Counted from the first letter of the stretch, positions 35,837 through 45,882 are shown. The stretch is DNA of 64,000 nucleotides from Flavobacterium proteolyticum (GCF_015223105.1 NZ_JADFTZ010000006.1:92540-156539); one strand, 5' to 3'. The notes: generated by a model not told the origin, from the letters alone. Numbers and translations are program-made.

Positions 35837-36910
35837 ATGAAAAAAACTTCAAAAATGATATACCTGATTCTTTTATTATTTATTAACCTCTCTTGCATTA
35901 AGCAACAATCAAATGAAAAGGGAAGGAATAATTCTGAATTAGTAAGTACTTCAAAAACCGATACTTTAAAATTCACTTCTGGAATTCGTGCTATATTTCA
36001 AGATAGTAAAGGTAATTATTGGCTTGGAAGTCATAACGAAGGGGTTAGCTATTATAATGGGAAAACTTTTGAATACTTTGCAACTAATGAAGGGTTAACC
36101 GACAATCAAATTCGTTCAATTGAACAAGATAAGAATGGAAAAATTTGGTTTGGCACAGCAAAAGGGGTGAGTGTATATGATAATGGAAAGTTAATAAATT
36201 ATCCAACAAATTTAAGCTACCCAAGATATGAATGGAATGAAACCAGTGGTGATTTATGGTTTAATGCGGGTGCGGAAGACGGAATAAATCGTTTTGACGG
36301 AATAAATATGAACTATTTGATTTTCCCAAAAACCAAAAATAAAAATACTGATAATACTGACAATACTTACGGTGTTACGGGTATCTCAAAAGATAAAGAA
36401 GGTAAAGTTTGGATTGCGACTTATGCAGCGCTATTTAGCTATGATGGCGAAATGGTAAATATCTTTGATAAAGAAAAATTAAATCTAAAAGATAATGAGC
36501 GTTTACATATAAGAAGTGTATTAGCCGATTCAAAAGGACGAATTTGGATAGGAAATAATGGCATTGGTGTTTTACTTTTGGAAGGCAATTCAACAATTAA
36601 TTTTTCTGAAAAGTATCATTTAATTCATCCAACAAGTAAAAGGAATGGTAATAAATCAGAACCAGGCACATTGGAACACCCTTTTGCTATTGAAGAAGAT
36701 TCAGAAGGCAATATTTGGTTCGGAGATTTATATACAGGAGCTTGGAAATATGACGGCAAGACAATGACAAATTATAATATTATTGACAAAAATCTTAAAT
36801 CTCAAATGATTTGGACAATTTATAAAGACAATGCTAATAATCTGCTTTTCGGAATGGCAGAGGGCGGCGTTTATAAATTCAACGGAAAATCATTTGATAA
36901 AATATTTTAA
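35837..36910 (+). CDS. Lipoprotein with two-component-regulator-type beta-propeller repeats
   Basis: A 357-residue lipoprotein: the signal peptide ends in NLSC with C20 as the lipidated residue. At least six propeller-blade repeats follow, for example IFQDSKGNYWLGSHNEG, IEQDKNGKIWFGTAKG, ISKDKEGKVWIATYA, VLADSKGRIWIGNNG and IEEDSEGNIWFGDLYTG. These are the blades of the sensor domain of hybrid two-component proteins, but no transmembrane or kinase part follows, so this is a free-standing propeller. It could bind a ligand or protein at the cell surface. The TSUP gene begins 4 nt later, so they are co-transcribed. Confidence 0.8.
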   Translation: MKKTSKMIYLILLLFINLSCIKQQSNEKGRNNSELVSTSKTDTLKFTSGIRAIFQDSKGNYWLGSHNEGVSYYNGKTFEYFATNEGLTDNQIRSIEQDKNGKIWFGTAKGVSVYDNGKLINYPTNLSYPRYEWNETSGDLWFNAGAEDGINRFDGINMNYLIFPKTKNKNTDNTDNTYGVTGISKDKEGKVWIATYAALFSYDGEMVNIFDKEKLNLKDNERLHIRSVLADSKGRIWIGNNGIGVLLLEGNSTINFSEKYHLIHPTSKRNGNKSEPGTLEHPFAIEEDSEGNIWFGDLYTGAWKYDGKTMTNYNIIDKNLKSQMIWTIYKDNANNLLFGMAEGGVYKFNGKSFDKIF

Positions 36911-36914
36911 ATAA

Positions 36915-37688
36915 ATGGAAATAGTAATCATTTCAATTGTAGCTTTTTTAACCGCCATTCTAACCTTTTTCTCAGGTTTTGGTTTAGGAACTTTGTTAAC
37001 TCCGGTTTTCATGTTGTTCTTTCCAGTGGATATTGCGATAGGATTATGTGGATTAGTACATTTTGCTAACAATTTATTCAAGTTTTTCTTGGTCGGAAAA
37101 CACGCCAACAAAGAAGTTTTACTAAAATTCGGAATCCCAGCGATTTTTGCGGCTATGATAGGTTCGTGGCTATTGTTGCAAATTTCTGATTTACAACCTT
37201 TATTTACTTATTCGCTTTTCGGAAAAGAATGGGAGGTTTTACCTGTAAAATTCATCATTGCGGTTCTATTAGTAATTTTTGCGCTCTTAGATTTAATTCC
37301 GTACTTAAGTAAATTGGAGTTTGGAAAAGATAAATTGCCTTTAGGCGGAATTTTAAGCGGATTCTTTGGTGGACTTTCGGGACATCAAGGGGCTTTACGA
37401 AGTGCTTTTTTGATTAAAGCCGGTTTATCCAAAGAAAGTTTTATCGCTACAGGAATTGTAGTTTCTATGTTTATTGATTTTACCCGATTGAGTGTTTATG
37501 CTTCAAAAATCACTACTTATACGTTGTATGAAAATAAAGTATTGTTGATTTCAGCTACACTTTGTGCAATTACCGGAGCGTATTTGGGTAACCAACTTTT
37601 AAAGAAAGTTACCCTAAAATTTCTCCAAGTTTTTGTCGCTGTTTTATTGCTTTTAGTTGCAATAGCTTTAGGAATGGGAATTATTTAA
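36915..37688 (+). CDS. TSUP (TauE/SafE) family membrane transporter
   Basis: A 257-residue integral membrane protein with about seven to eight helices. [15 protein letters not shown] near the N-terminus and [20 protein letters not shown] in the middle are the two family repeats. Members export sulfite, sulfoacetate or other anions, or import sulfur compounds; the substrate here is unknown. It lies 4 nt after the propeller lipoprotein gene and overlaps the convergent ybaB gene by 8 bases with no terminator between them. Confidence 0.85.
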   Translation: MEIVIISIVAFLTAILTFFSGFGLGTLLTPVFMLFFPVDIAIGLCGLVHFANNLFKFFLVGKHANKEVLLKFGIPAIFAAMIGSWLLLQISDLQPLFTYSLFGKEWEVLPVKFIIAVLLVIFALLDLIPYLSKLEFGKDKLPLGGILSGFFGGLSGHQGALRSAFLIKAGLSKESFIATGIVVSMFIDFTRLSVYASKITTYTLYENKVLLISATLCAITGAYLGNQLLKKVTLKFLQVFVAVLLLLVAIALGMGII

Positions 37689-38004
37689 ACATATCCATTC
37701 CTGGGATATTTGGCATGCCTTCTTTTGCAACAGCAGCTAATTCTGTTTCGTGAACGTTTGTTGCTTTTTCGATAGCTTTGTTTAAAACGTTAACCAAATA
37801 ATCCTCAAGCATTTCCTTGTCTTGAAGCAAATCATCACTTACGGTAATGTTTTTGATTTTTCTGTTAGCGGTAAGCGTTACTTCAAGCAATCCATCAGCG
37901 CTTTTTTCATCGATTAATACAAAGTCTAAACGCTTCTTTGTTTCTTCTACTTTTTGTTGGGTTTCTTTTAGTTTACCCATCATACCCATAATATCTCCAA
38001 ACAT
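37681..38004 (-). CDS. ybaB: YbaB/EbfC family nucleoid-associated DNA-binding protein
   Basis: A 107-residue small DNA-binding protein. It has a helical N-terminal arm ([20 protein letters not shown]), a three-stranded sheet ([20 protein letters not shown]) and a C-terminal helix. YbaB forms dimers that coat and bend DNA and is often encoded beside recR or dnaX, neither of which is near here. A -7 box TATTTTTG lies at 38027-38034. Its stop overlaps the end of the TSUP gene. Confidence 0.85.
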   Translation of the reverse strand: MFGDIMGMMGKLKETQQKVEETKKRLDFVLIDEKSADGLLEVTLTANRKIKNITVSDDLLQDKEMLEDYLVNVLNKAIEKATNVHETELAAVAKEGMPNIPGMDMFK

Positions 38005-38026
38005 AATTTTTATTTTTTTATTCCGA

Positions 38027-38034
38027 CAAAAATA
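38027..38034 (-). promoter_or_regulatory. -7 element of ybaB
   Basis: TATTTTTG on the minus strand, 22 nt before the ybaB ATG, a full TAnnTTTG match. No TTG partner is found. Confidence 0.5.
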
Positions 38035-38068
38035 CTAAATTAGCAGTTAATAATTATTGTAAAACTTC

Positions 38069-40204
38069 ATGAAAAAAATCACGTATTTCCTTTTGGGTTG
38101 TGTTATTTTTGCTCCAGTTCACAGTCAAAATAAATCAAAAAAAATGTCTGAAAAATTACAGCCACCAGTTGCTAAAATTGTTCCAAAAATATTAGAAAAG
38201 CATGGTGATAAAAGAATTGATAACTATTATTGGTTAAACGAAAGAGAAAATCCAGAAGTTATCGATTACTTAAATAAAGAAAACGAATATTATCAAAAAT
38301 CAACTGCTCATACCAAACAATTACAAGACGAATTGTTTTTGGAAATGAAAGGAAGAATTAAGGAAGATGATAGTTCAGTTCCTTATTTATACAACGGATA
38401 TTACTACATCACTCGTTTCGAAAAAGGAAAAGATTACCCAATTTATTCTCGTAAAAAAGGAAGTTTAGATGCCAAAGAAGAAATCATGTTCGATTGTAAC
38501 GAAATGGCAAAAGGACACGCTTATTTCAATCTGTCGGGTTTAAATGTTTCTGAAGATAACAAATGGGTTGCGTTTGGAGTGGATTTAGTCTCAAGAAGAC
38601 AATATACTATCCAAATTAAAAACTTAGAAACAGGAGAAATTCTCCCAGTAAAATTAGAAAATACAACAGGAGGTTCTACATGGGCTGGCGATAACAAAAC
38701 GTTATTTTATACTCGTAAAGATGCTCAAACATTACGTTCTGATAAAATTTATAAGCATACTTTAGGAACGGATGCTTCTGCAGATACAATGGTTTTTCAT
38801 GAAAAAGATGATACCTTCAACACGTTTGTTTACAAGGAAAAATCAAAGAAATATTTAGTTATTGGTTCGTCAAGTACCTTGACTTCGGAATACCAAATTT
38901 TAGATGCGAAAAATCCGAATGGTGAATTTAAAGTTTTCCAAAAAAGAACACGCGGATTAGAATATTCGATTTCACATTATGGTGATAGTTTTTACATCGT
39001 TACTAATAAAGACAAAGCAACCAACTTTAAATTAATGAAAACTCCAGAAACAGCAACTTCTGCTGAAAACTGGAAAGATTTAATCGGACACAGAAAAGAC
39101 GTTTTATTAGAAGGTATCGAAATTTTCAAAGATTATTTAGTGGTTGAAGAACGTTCAAACGGATTGAATAAAATTCAAATTCGTCCTTGGAATGGAAAAG
39201 GGGAGTATTACTTACCTTTTAATATTGAAACTTACACGGCATACACCACAACTAACGTAGATTTTGACACTGAAATTCTTCGTTATGGTTACCAATCTAT
39301 GGCAACACCATCTTCTGTTATTGATTTTAACATGAGAACTCAAGAGAAAAAAGTGTTGAAAGAGCAAGAAGTATTAGGTGGAAAATTCGATAAGAACAAC
39401 TACATAGAAGAACGAGTTTGGGCAACGGCAACTGATGGAACTAAAGTGCCAATCTCTATGGTGTATAGAAAAGGAATCAAAAAAGATGGAAAAAATCCAT
39501 TGTTGTTATATGCTTACGGTTCTTATGGAGCGACTATGGATCCTTATTTTTCATCAACTCGTTTGAGTTTATTGGATAGAGGTTTTATCTATGCAATAGC
39601 TCATATCAGAGGAGGCGAGGACTTAGGAAGAGAGTGGTATGAGAACGGAAAACTTTTAAAGAAAATTAACACTTTCACCGATTTTATTGACTGTTCAAAA
39701 TTTGTGATTGCAGAAAAATATACTTCAGCAGCACATCTGTATGCTGAAGGTGGTTCGGCAGGTGGTTTGTTAATGGGAGCTATTGTAAATATGAATCCTG
39801 AACTATATAACGGAGTAATTGCACAAGTTCCTTTTGTGGACGTGATTACAACTATGTTAGATGACACCATTCCGTTGACAACTGGAGAATATGACGAATG
39901 GGGAAATCCAAATGATAAAGTATATTACGATTACATGTTGTCGTATTCGCCTTATGATCAAGTGAAAAAGCAAGCTTATCCGAATATGTATGTATCTACT
40001 GGGCTTCATGATTCGCAAGTACAGTATTGGGAACCTGCAAAATGGGTAGCAAAATTGCGTGTAATGAAAACAAATGATAAGCAATTATTCTTAGATACAA
40101 ATATGGATGCGGGACATGGAGGTGCTTCGGGTAGATTTGAAGCGTTGAAAGAATTAGCTAAAGAATTTGCATTTTTGTTAGATTTAGAAAAAATTAAGAA
40201 GTAG
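38069..40204 (+). CDS. S9A family oligopeptidase (oligopeptidase B / prolyl oligopeptidase type)
   Basis: Serine oligopeptidase of 711 residues. A signal peptide (MKKITYFLLGCVIFAPVHSQ) suggests export; the cysteine at 11 does not make a good lipobox. The N-terminal propeller (about 80-430) restricts access to short peptides. The alpha/beta hydrolase domain follows, with nucleophile Ser in GGSAGGLLMG, Asp near GLHDSQVQYWEPAKW and His in DAGHGGASGRF. Motifs IRGGEDLGREWYENGK and PLTTGEYDEWGNP point to oligopeptidase B, which cuts after basic residues, rather than prolyl endopeptidase. That specificity is inference. Confidence 0.88.
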   Translation: MKKITYFLLGCVIFAPVHSQNKSKKMSEKLQPPVAKIVPKILEKHGDKRIDNYYWLNERENPEVIDYLNKENEYYQKSTAHTKQLQDELFLEMKGRIKEDDSSVPYLYNGYYYITRFEKGKDYPIYSRKKGSLDAKEEIMFDCNEMAKGHAYFNLSGLNVSEDNKWVAFGVDLVSRRQYTIQIKNLETGEILPVKLENTTGGSTWAGDNKTLFYTRKDAQTLRSDKIYKHTLGTDASADTMVFHEKDDTFNTFVYKEKSKKYLVIGSSSTLTSEYQILDAKNPNGEFKVFQKRTRGLEYSISHYGDSFYIVTNKDKATNFKLMKTPETATSAENWKDLIGHRKDVLLEGIEIFKDYLVVEERSNGLNKIQIRPWNGKGEYYLPFNIETYTAYTTTNVDFDTEILRYGYQSMATPSSVIDFNMRTQEKKVLKEQEVLGGKFDKNNYIEERVWATATDGTKVPISMVYRKGIKKDGKNPLLLYAYGSYGATMDPYFSSTRLSLLDRGFIYAIAHIRGGEDLGREWYENGKLLKKINTFTDFIDCSKFVIAEKYTSAAHLYAEGGSAGGLLMGAIVNMNPELYNGVIAQVPFVDVITTMLDDTIPLTTGEYDEWGNPNDKVYYDYMLSYSPYDQVKKQAYPNMYVSTGLHDSQVQYWEPAKWVAKLRVMKTNDKQLFLDTNMDAGHGGASGRFEALKELAKEFAFLLDLEKIKK

Positions 40205-40219
40205 TTTAACTTTTTTTGT

Positions 40220-40227
40220 TAAATTTG
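40220..40227 (+). promoter_or_regulatory. Candidate -7 element of the cysteine synthase gene
   Basis: TAAATTTG followed by CAAGG, a full TAnnTTTG match, about 115 nt before the start codon. If it is used, the leader would contain the inverted repeat at 40278-40312. Confidence 0.45.
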
Positions 40228-40277
40228 CAAGGTTTTAAAAGTGTCAAAATCACTAAAAAAAATAAAAAATCAAGTAT

Positions 40278-40312
40278 AAAATACTATAAATGCTAGTAAT
40301 GCATAGTATTTT
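40278..40312. repeat. Ten-base inverted repeat in the cysteine synthase leader
   Basis: AAAATACTAT at 40278-40287 and ATAGTATTTT at 40303-40312 around a 15-nt loop, 30 nt before the start codon. It could be a repressor operator or a leader hairpin. Confidence 0.5.
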
Positions 40313-40341
40313 GGAAACATTAAAACAAACAGTATCTTCAT

Positions 40342-41382
40342 ATGAAAGAAGAAATAAAAGCCTATAATAGTGTATTAGAATTAATCGGAAATACACCATT
40401 AATCAAACTGAATAAAATTTCAGCTGATATAAAAGGTAATTTCTATGCGAAAGTTGAAGCCTTCAATCCAGGACATTCCACTAAAGATCGTATTGCATTA
40501 TATATTATTGAGGAAGCAGAAAGAAGAGGAATCTTAAAACCAGGTGATACAATTGTTGAAACTACTTCAGGAAACACTGGATTTAGTTTGGCAATGGTAA
40601 GTATTATCAAAGGATATGATTGTATTTTAGCAGTTAGCTCAAAATCGTCAAAAGACAAAATTGATATGTTACGTTCGATGGGAGCAAAAGTTTACGTTTG
40701 TCCTGCGCATGTTTCAGCTGATGATGATCGTTCTTATTATAATGTTGCAAAACGTTTACACGAAGAAACTAAAGGTTCGGTTTATATTAACCAATATTTC
40801 AACGAATTAAATGTTGATGCTCACTACAAGTCTACAGGTCCTGAAATTTGGGAACAAACGAATGGTAAAATTACACACTTGGTAGCGTGTAGTGGTACAG
40901 GAGGAACAATTTCGGGTACAGCACGTTTCTTGAAAGAAAAAAATCCTAACATTAAAATTTTGGGTGTTGATGCTTTTGGTTCGGTTTTGAAAAAATACCA
41001 TGAAACAAAAGAGTTTGACAATGCTGAAATTTATCCATACCGTATTGAAGGTTTAGGTAAAAACTTAATTCCAACAGCTACCGATTTTGATGTGATTGAT
41101 AAATTTATCAAAGTATCTGATGAAGAAAGTGCACACACTACAAGAGAATTAGCTAAAAAAGAAGGTTTATTTGTAGGATATACTTCTGGAGCTGCTTTTC
41201 AAGCTGTGAAACAATATGCTGAGGAAGGTGAATTTGATGCAAACAGCAATGTAGTTATCATTTTCCCAGATCATGGTTCACGTTACATGAGTAAAGTATT
41301 TAGTGATGAATGGATGAACGAACAAGGTTTCTTTGATTCGGTTAACCAAGAAGAAGCATTAAAAATTGAAATCATCAAGTAA
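40342..41382 (+). CDS. cysM: PLP-dependent cysteine synthase family protein
   Basis: Fold-type II PLP enzyme of 346 residues. It makes cysteine from O-acetylserine and sulfide, or acts as a cystathionine beta-synthase-like enzyme. [12 protein letters not shown] is the N-terminal signature. The PLP lysine is in [13 protein letters not shown] (usually NPGGSVKDR), the substrate loop is [11 protein letters not shown], and the phosphate loop is [15 protein letters not shown]. The C-terminus [18 protein letters not shown] is characteristic. CysK, CysM and CBS-core types are not clearly separable. It has a 137-nt leader with an inverted repeat and a shared terminator after it. Confidence 0.85.
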   Translation: MKEEIKAYNSVLELIGNTPLIKLNKISADIKGNFYAKVEAFNPGHSTKDRIALYIIEEAERRGILKPGDTIVETTSGNTGFSLAMVSIIKGYDCILAVSSKSSKDKIDMLRSMGAKVYVCPAHVSADDDRSYYNVAKRLHEETKGSVYINQYFNELNVDAHYKSTGPEIWEQTNGKITHLVACSGTGGTISGTARFLKEKNPNIKILGVDAFGSVLKKYHETKEFDNAEIYPYRIEGLGKNLIPTATDFDVIDKFIKVSDEESAHTTRELAKKEGLFVGYTSGAAFQAVKQYAEEGEFDANSNVVIIFPDHGSRYMSKVFSDEWMNEQGFFDSVNQEEALKIEIIK

Positions 41383-41400
41383 TTTGATTTTAGATATAGA

Positions 41401-41426
41401 AAATCCCAATCTTTCGATTGGGATTT
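41401..41426. terminator. Bidirectional terminator hairpin
   Basis: Eleven-base stem AAATCCCAATC / GATTGGGATTT with loop TTTC, then a T-rich run. It separates the cysteine synthase gene from the convergent SRPBCC gene. Confidence 0.9.
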
Positions 41427-41433
41427 TTATTTT

Positions 41434-41883
41434 TTAATTATCCGGAATATTCGGTTCTACTAATTTCTTTAATTTTTCTAACGATTCTTGCCAACCCAAG
41501 TAACACATCTCAGTAGGAATCATTTCGGGGATATTTTCTTGTAGTATTTTGATTTCTGTACCACACGAAACTTCTTTTAACCAAACCGAAGTTGTCATTT
41601 CGCCTGGTAAGTTGGGGTCATCAAAGGTATCAGTGTATTTTAAAAACTCATTTGGTTTTACATCGAGATATATTCCACCAAAAGAATGTGCGTTACCCGT
41701 TGTAAAGTTGATGAACGACATTTTAAAACTACCTCCAATTTTCACTTCCATACTGTGAACTTCACACAAAAAGCCATAAGGTGGAATCCACGAAGCCATT
41801 GCATTTGCCTCTGTAAAGGCACGAAACACCTTTTCAGGTGGAGCCGTTACTACGCGATGTAACGATACAAAATTATCTGCCAT
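41434..41883 (-). CDS. SRPBCC (AHSA1-like) family protein
   Basis: A 149-residue START/Bet v1-fold protein. LHRVVTAPPEKVFRAFTEAN at the N-terminus and GWQESLEKLKKLVEP at the C-terminus are typical of the Aha1-domain branch. Such proteins have a hydrophobic cavity for small ligands; many are stress-related, and the ligand is unknown here. No export signal. It is a single gene convergent with the cysteine synthase gene. Confidence 0.85.
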   Translation of the reverse strand: MADNFVSLHRVVTAPPEKVFRAFTEANAMASWIPPYGFLCEVHSMEVKIGGSFKMSFINFTTGNAHSFGGIYLDVKPNEFLKYTDTFDDPNLPGEMTTSVWLKEVSCGTEIKILQENIPEMIPTEMCYLGWQESLEKLKKLVEPNIPDN

Positions 41884-41955
41884 ATTTTTTTATTACTAAT
41901 TTACGAAAAAAAGAATTGGGTTTTGTTTTCGTGGGCACTGAATTATCAGGTTTCT

Positions 41956-43536
41956 TTATTTACGTTCAAAAAATTCCATTCTGATGTTGTTATAGTTTCC
42001 TTGTTGAAAAAGTTCTATTTCAATTACTATATTGTTTTGCAAAGTCCAAGTATGTGATGTTTTTTTCTTTTTTCTATTTATGGCGTTTGGTTTTCCAAAT
42101 TCATTAGTCAGAATTAAAACAAGATCATTAAATCTTTCTAAGAAAGCTTTGTTTTCGGCTTTTTCATTTTCAAAGTCTAAACTTGTTGTCTGTGTGCTTT
42201 CCCAATTAATAGTTATTGCACGGACTAAATCATTCTTTTTAGTAACATAATACATAATTGAGTTAGAAATAATCGCATCTTCAATAACTAAGTATGATTT
42301 ATTAATATCTATTTCATAATTGTGAGGATTCCAACTATCATCAATACCGATTTTATGATTAGGTGTAATGTCAAAAGTTTTCCATTCCTTTTCCTTTATT
42401 TGAATCTCTGTAAGAGTCAATTTTTTAAAATTGGATAGAATTGATTTAAGTCTATTTTTAAAAATTTCATTTGATTTTTCTATTCCTATGATTTCTGGTT
42501 TTAATTCAGCTTTATTAAATATATAGGTAACATGAATTTTATTTCCATCAATTGTTGTTAGCCCATTTATTTGATCATTTTTTGTCTTGAATTTGAGTAA
42601 TTCATTAGTTTCGTTTAAGTTTTTACAACGATAGGAGTAATACCAATCAAAAAAAATGGAATTATCAAGTATTTTTTCAATCGGTTGAACTTTATTGTTT
42701 TCTATTCTTGAAAGATATGTAGCTGTGTCAGTTTCATAAATATGAAGAAGTTCATTTTTGAAAACAAAAGAACTAACAATGTTAGGATGATATGAAAAAT
42801 CAAAATCATCAATATCTTTATCTTCATAAATGACTTCGAACCCTTTTGACTGACTATACCAAGAGTAATTTTTACCCGATTTTTCTATATTTTCATAAGT
42901 TATTTCACTATCACATTTTGTGAGTTCTTCAGGATTATTAATTTTAATAACTTTAAAAGAATTAGTCAAATAGTAAGTCTTATTGATTTTATTGATTAAA
43001 GGTGTTGTACACTCTAAAACATATTGATTACCATTCTTTTTGTCTTTAAACCAAGTTTTTCCTCCCCATTCTCCGAAATTTAAAGAATAAATATAATAGT
43101 CTTTATCTTCATATATTAAATCATCTGTTTTACTAATTTTATTCCAATTATAATTTTCTATATTCAAATTATAACTTTGTTCATCCATGTAGGGTTTTAA
43201 AATAATACTATCGTTCTTTACGTAAAAATCTAAATAAACTGTTTGTAACTCCATTGGACAATCAACAACTCTTTCAACTTTACCATTGTTTAAAACACAG
43301 AGGTATCTTTTACCATAGCCTCCATATTTTAATATCGGTTGTTTATAAAGCACATAATATTTTTCTTTAAATTTAAGTGCATTTGTCATTTCACCATTAA
43401 TATCTATTGAAATTGTGTCCTGAACAATTGTAAAGCCATTTTTTAAAATTATCTCGTTTTTATTCTTTTGGCTGTTAGCAGAATTACAAGTTAAAATTAG
43501 AATTGAGAATAATAATATTTGAATAGTTTTTGTCAT
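41956..43536 (-). CDS. Exported protein of unknown function, 526 residues
   Basis: An N-terminal signal peptide (MTKTIQILLFSILILTCNSA, then NSQ) is clear; the cysteine in it does not make a proper lipobox. The rest is rich in Asn, Lys, Ile and aromatic residues without repeats I can align. One stretch (residues about 60-300) looks like a series of beta strands with recurrent tyrosine-lysine patterns (YEDKDYYIYSLNFGEWGGK). The C-terminal region (about 380-526) alternates helix and sheet and ends NNIRMEFFERK. I do not recognise a family. It is a single AT-rich gene without a visible partner. Confidence 0.55.
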   Translation of the reverse strand: MTKTIQILLFSILILTCNSANSQKNKNEIILKNGFTIVQDTISIDINGEMTNALKFKEKYYVLYKQPILKYGGYGKRYLCVLNNGKVERVVDCPMELQTVYLDFYVKNDSIILKPYMDEQSYNLNIENYNWNKISKTDDLIYEDKDYYIYSLNFGEWGGKTWFKDKKNGNQYVLECTTPLINKINKTYYLTNSFKVIKINNPEELTKCDSEITYENIEKSGKNYSWYSQSKGFEVIYEDKDIDDFDFSYHPNIVSSFVFKNELLHIYETDTATYLSRIENNKVQPIEKILDNSIFFDWYYSYRCKNLNETNELLKFKTKNDQINGLTTIDGNKIHVTYIFNKAELKPEIIGIEKSNEIFKNRLKSILSNFKKLTLTEIQIKEKEWKTFDITPNHKIGIDDSWNPHNYEIDINKSYLVIEDAIISNSIMYYVTKKNDLVRAITINWESTQTTSLDFENEKAENKAFLERFNDLVLILTNEFGKPNAINRKKKKTSHTWTLQNNIVIEIELFQQGNYNNIRMEFFERK

Positions 43537-43626
43537 ATTTTTTATTCGTAGGATTCTTTTAAGATTCCTTAAAAACAGTTAATAGCATAATAAAGTTATT
43601 CCTTTTTATCACGCTAATATATAAAA

Positions 43627-43654
43627 AAATCCTCACAATTTCTTGCGAGGATTT
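43627..43654 (-). terminator. Terminator of yebC
   Basis: Stem AAATCCTCACAA / TTGCGAGGATTT with one A-C mismatch and loop TTTC, then a T-run on the minus strand. Confidence 0.8.
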
Positions 43655-43676
43655 CGTATATAAGATAGAAAAAGAA

Positions 43677-44396
43677 TTACTCAGCGCTTTCTTGCATCGT
43701 ATGATATACGTTCATAACGTCATCGTCTTCTTCAATTTTTTCTAATAGTTTTTCAACATCTGCTACTTGCTCAGGTGTTAATTCTTTTGTTATTTGTGGA
43801 ATTCTTTCAAATCCAGAAGATAAAATTTCAATTCCTCTTGATTCTAATTCTTTTTGGATAGCACCAAAGCTTTCAAAAGGAGCGTACATTAAAATACCGT
43901 CTTCGTCAGCAAAGATTTCTTCTACACCAAAATCAATCATTTCTAATTCTAATTCTTCCACATCTTGTCCTTCTGCTGGAATTCTAAAATTACAGGTGTG
44001 ATCAAACATAAATTCTACCGAACCTTGTGTTCCAAATGTTCCGTTGCATTTGTTGAAGTAACTTCTAATGTTAGCAACCGTTCTATTGTTGTTATCCGTA
44101 GCGGTTTCAATTAAAATCGCAATTCCGTGAGGAGCATAGCCTTCAAACAACACTTCTTTAAAGTTAGCCGTGTCTTTATCCGATGCTTTTTTAATAGCAC
44201 GTTCTACGTTATCTTTAGGCATGTTCGCAGCCTTCGCATTCTGAATTACCGCTCTTAAACGTGAGTTGGTTTCAGGATTTGGTCCGCCTTCTTTAACGGC
44301 CATTACAATATCTTTTCCTATACGTGTAAACGTTTTAGCCATTGCAGACCAACGTTTCATTTTACGGGCTTTTCTAAATTCAAACGCTCTTCCCAT
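43677..44396 (-). CDS. yebC: YebC/PmpR family protein (TACO1-like)
   Basis: A 239-residue protein with the family start MGRAFEFRKARKMKRWSAMA, then NSRLRAVIQNAKAANMPKDN, RAIKKAS and FEGYAPHGIAILIE. Members were described as DNA-binding regulators. More recent work links the YebC/TACO1 family to helping ribosomes through proline-rich stretches, so the older regulator label may mislead. A complete promoter lies upstream at 44451-44480 and a terminator follows. It is a single gene. Confidence 0.9.
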   Translation of the reverse strand: MGRAFEFRKARKMKRWSAMAKTFTRIGKDIVMAVKEGGPNPETNSRLRAVIQNAKAANMPKDNVERAIKKASDKDTANFKEVLFEGYAPHGIAILIETATDNNNRTVANIRSYFNKCNGTFGTQGSVEFMFDHTCNFRIPAEGQDVEELELEMIDFGVEEIFADEDGILMYAPFESFGAIQKELESRGIEILSSGFERIPQITKELTPEQVADVEKLLEKIEEDDDVMNVYHTMQESAE

Positions 44397-44450
44397 TTCT
44401 ATATAATTTCAATATTCTTAATTCGTTGTTCAATATTCAAAATTTCAGTG

Positions 44451-44480
44451 CAAATGTAAAAAATCAAGTTTAAAAGTCAA
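44451..44480 (-). promoter_or_regulatory. Bacteroidota-type promoter of yebC
   Basis: On the minus strand, TTG at 44480-44478, a 19-nt spacer and TACATTTG at 44458-44451: a full consensus match 54 nt before the start. Confidence 0.7.
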
Positions 44481-44493
44481 GTATAAATTTAAA

Positions 44494-44530
44494 CGCAAAG
44501 CTCGCAAAGTTTTTCGCAAAGTTCGCAAAG
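44494..44530. repeat. Four CGCAAAG direct repeats
   Basis: CGCAAAG starts at 44494, 44503, 44515 and 44524, in the alternating spacing 9, 12 and 9. It lies in the 280-bp space between yebC and gcvT. The rest of that space (44531-44676) is AT-rich with TTGAA/TTCAA runs and no open frame. Confidence 0.6.
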
Positions 44531-44676
44531 CGATAATCTAAAAATCTTCTATGAACTTGTATTCGCAATCAAATTTAACTTGAAAACTTACATGACTTAA
44601 ATGTTTAAAATTAAAGCTCAAATTCAAGGTCAATTTTAATTTTCAAGTTTGTTCTTGAACTTGTCCTTGTTCTTGA

Positions 44677-45759
44677 CTATTTCTTGTAAAATGGCATTTT
44701 AACCACTTTTGCTTTAATATCTTTATTTCTAATTCTAATGTAAATTTCAGAATCTGGTGTAGCTAAAGCCGTTGGCACATAACCCATTCCGATAGCAATT
44801 CCCATAGAAGGTGATTGTGTTCCTGATGTTACGATTCCAACAATATTTCCGTTAGCATCTGCAATTTCGTAATCGTGACGAGGAATTCCTCTTTCTACCA
44901 TTTCGAAACCAACTAATTTACGAGCAACGCCTGCTTCTTTTTGTTTCTTTAAGTTTTCTGAATTCGTGAATTCTTTATCGAATTTGGTAATCCAACCTAA
45001 ACCTGCTTCTAATGGCGAAGTGGTATCGTTAATATCGTTTCCGTATAAACAGAATCCCATTTCTAAACGTAACGTATCACGAGCTGCTAATCCAATTGGT
45101 TTGATTCCGAAAGCGGCTCCAGCTTCGAAAACTTTGTTCCAAATGTATTCTGCATCTTCGTTTTTAAAGTAAATTTCAAATCCTCCCGAACCTGTATAAC
45201 CTGTAGCCGAAACAATTACATCGCTTTTTCCTGCGAAATCACCAATTTGGAACGTGTAATATCCCATGTTAGCTAAATCGATAGAAGTCAATGATTGCAT
45301 AGCTTCTGCAGCTTTTGGTCCTTGAATTGCTAATAAAGAATAATCATCCGAAAGGTTTTGCATATCCACACCTAAATCATTGTGCGAAGAAATCCAATTC
45401 CAATCTTTTTCAATGTTTGAAGCATTCACAACTAACATATAATGATTATCAGCCACTTTATAAACGATTAAATCGTCAACAATTCCACCTTCGTTATTTG
45501 GTAAACAAGAATATTGTGCTTTTCCATCAACTAATTTAGAAGCATCATTTGAAGTTACTTTCTGAATTAAAGCCAACGCATTTTCTCCTTTTAAGAAAAA
45601 TTCTCCCATGTGAGAAACGTCGAAAACACCAACGCCATTTCTAACGGTTTCGTGTTCTACATTTACTCCTTCATATTGTACTGGCATATTGTATCCTGCA
45701 AACGGAACCATTTTAGCTCCTAAACTTTCGTGAATGTGCGTTAACGCTGTATTTTTCAT
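44677..45759 (-). CDS. gcvT: Glycine cleavage system T protein (aminomethyltransferase)
   Basis: Folate-dependent aminomethyltransferase of 360 residues. It takes the methylamine from lipoyl H protein, releasing ammonia and forming 5,10-methylene-tetrahydrofolate. [46 protein letters not shown] and [18 protein letters not shown] are family blocks. The start is ATG 45757-45759 ([14 protein letters not shown]). An in-frame ATG at 45877-45879 would add 40 residues with no counterpart in GcvT. The P and H protein genes are not here. It is divergent from hutH across about 164 bp. Confidence 0.92.
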   Translation of the reverse strand: MKNTALTHIHESLGAKMVPFAGYNMPVQYEGVNVEHETVRNGVGVFDVSHMGEFFLKGENALALIQKVTSNDASKLVDGKAQYSCLPNNEGGIVDDLIVYKVADNHYMLVVNASNIEKDWNWISSHNDLGVDMQNLSDDYSLLAIQGPKAAEAMQSLTSIDLANMGYYTFQIGDFAGKSDVIVSATGYTGSGGFEIYFKNEDAEYIWNKVFEAGAAFGIKPIGLAARDTLRLEMGFCLYGNDINDTTSPLEAGLGWITKFDKEFTNSENLKKQKEAGVARKLVGFEMVERGIPRHDYEIADANGNIVGIVTSGTQSPSMGIAIGMGYVPTALATPDSEIYIRIRNKDIKAKVVKMPFYKK

Positions 45760-45882
45760 GATTTGATGTTGTTTTTTTGAATGCGCTAATTTATTGAAAA
45801 TTCTTAAAAATGCACCCAGAATTCCCTTAAAATTTGAGAGATATTTATTTTTTGTTAATAATGCTGATAAATCTTGCATTTT

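Noticed and set aside
44494..44530. CGCAAAG repeats as a CRISPR remnant
   Set aside because: The units are seven bases long with 2-5 base gaps, far too short for CRISPR repeats and spacers, and no cas gene is near.
45760..45879. Forty-residue N-terminal extension of GcvT
   Set aside because: There is an in-frame ATG, but the extra residues have no counterpart in GcvT, and the inner ATG gives the standard 360-residue protein.
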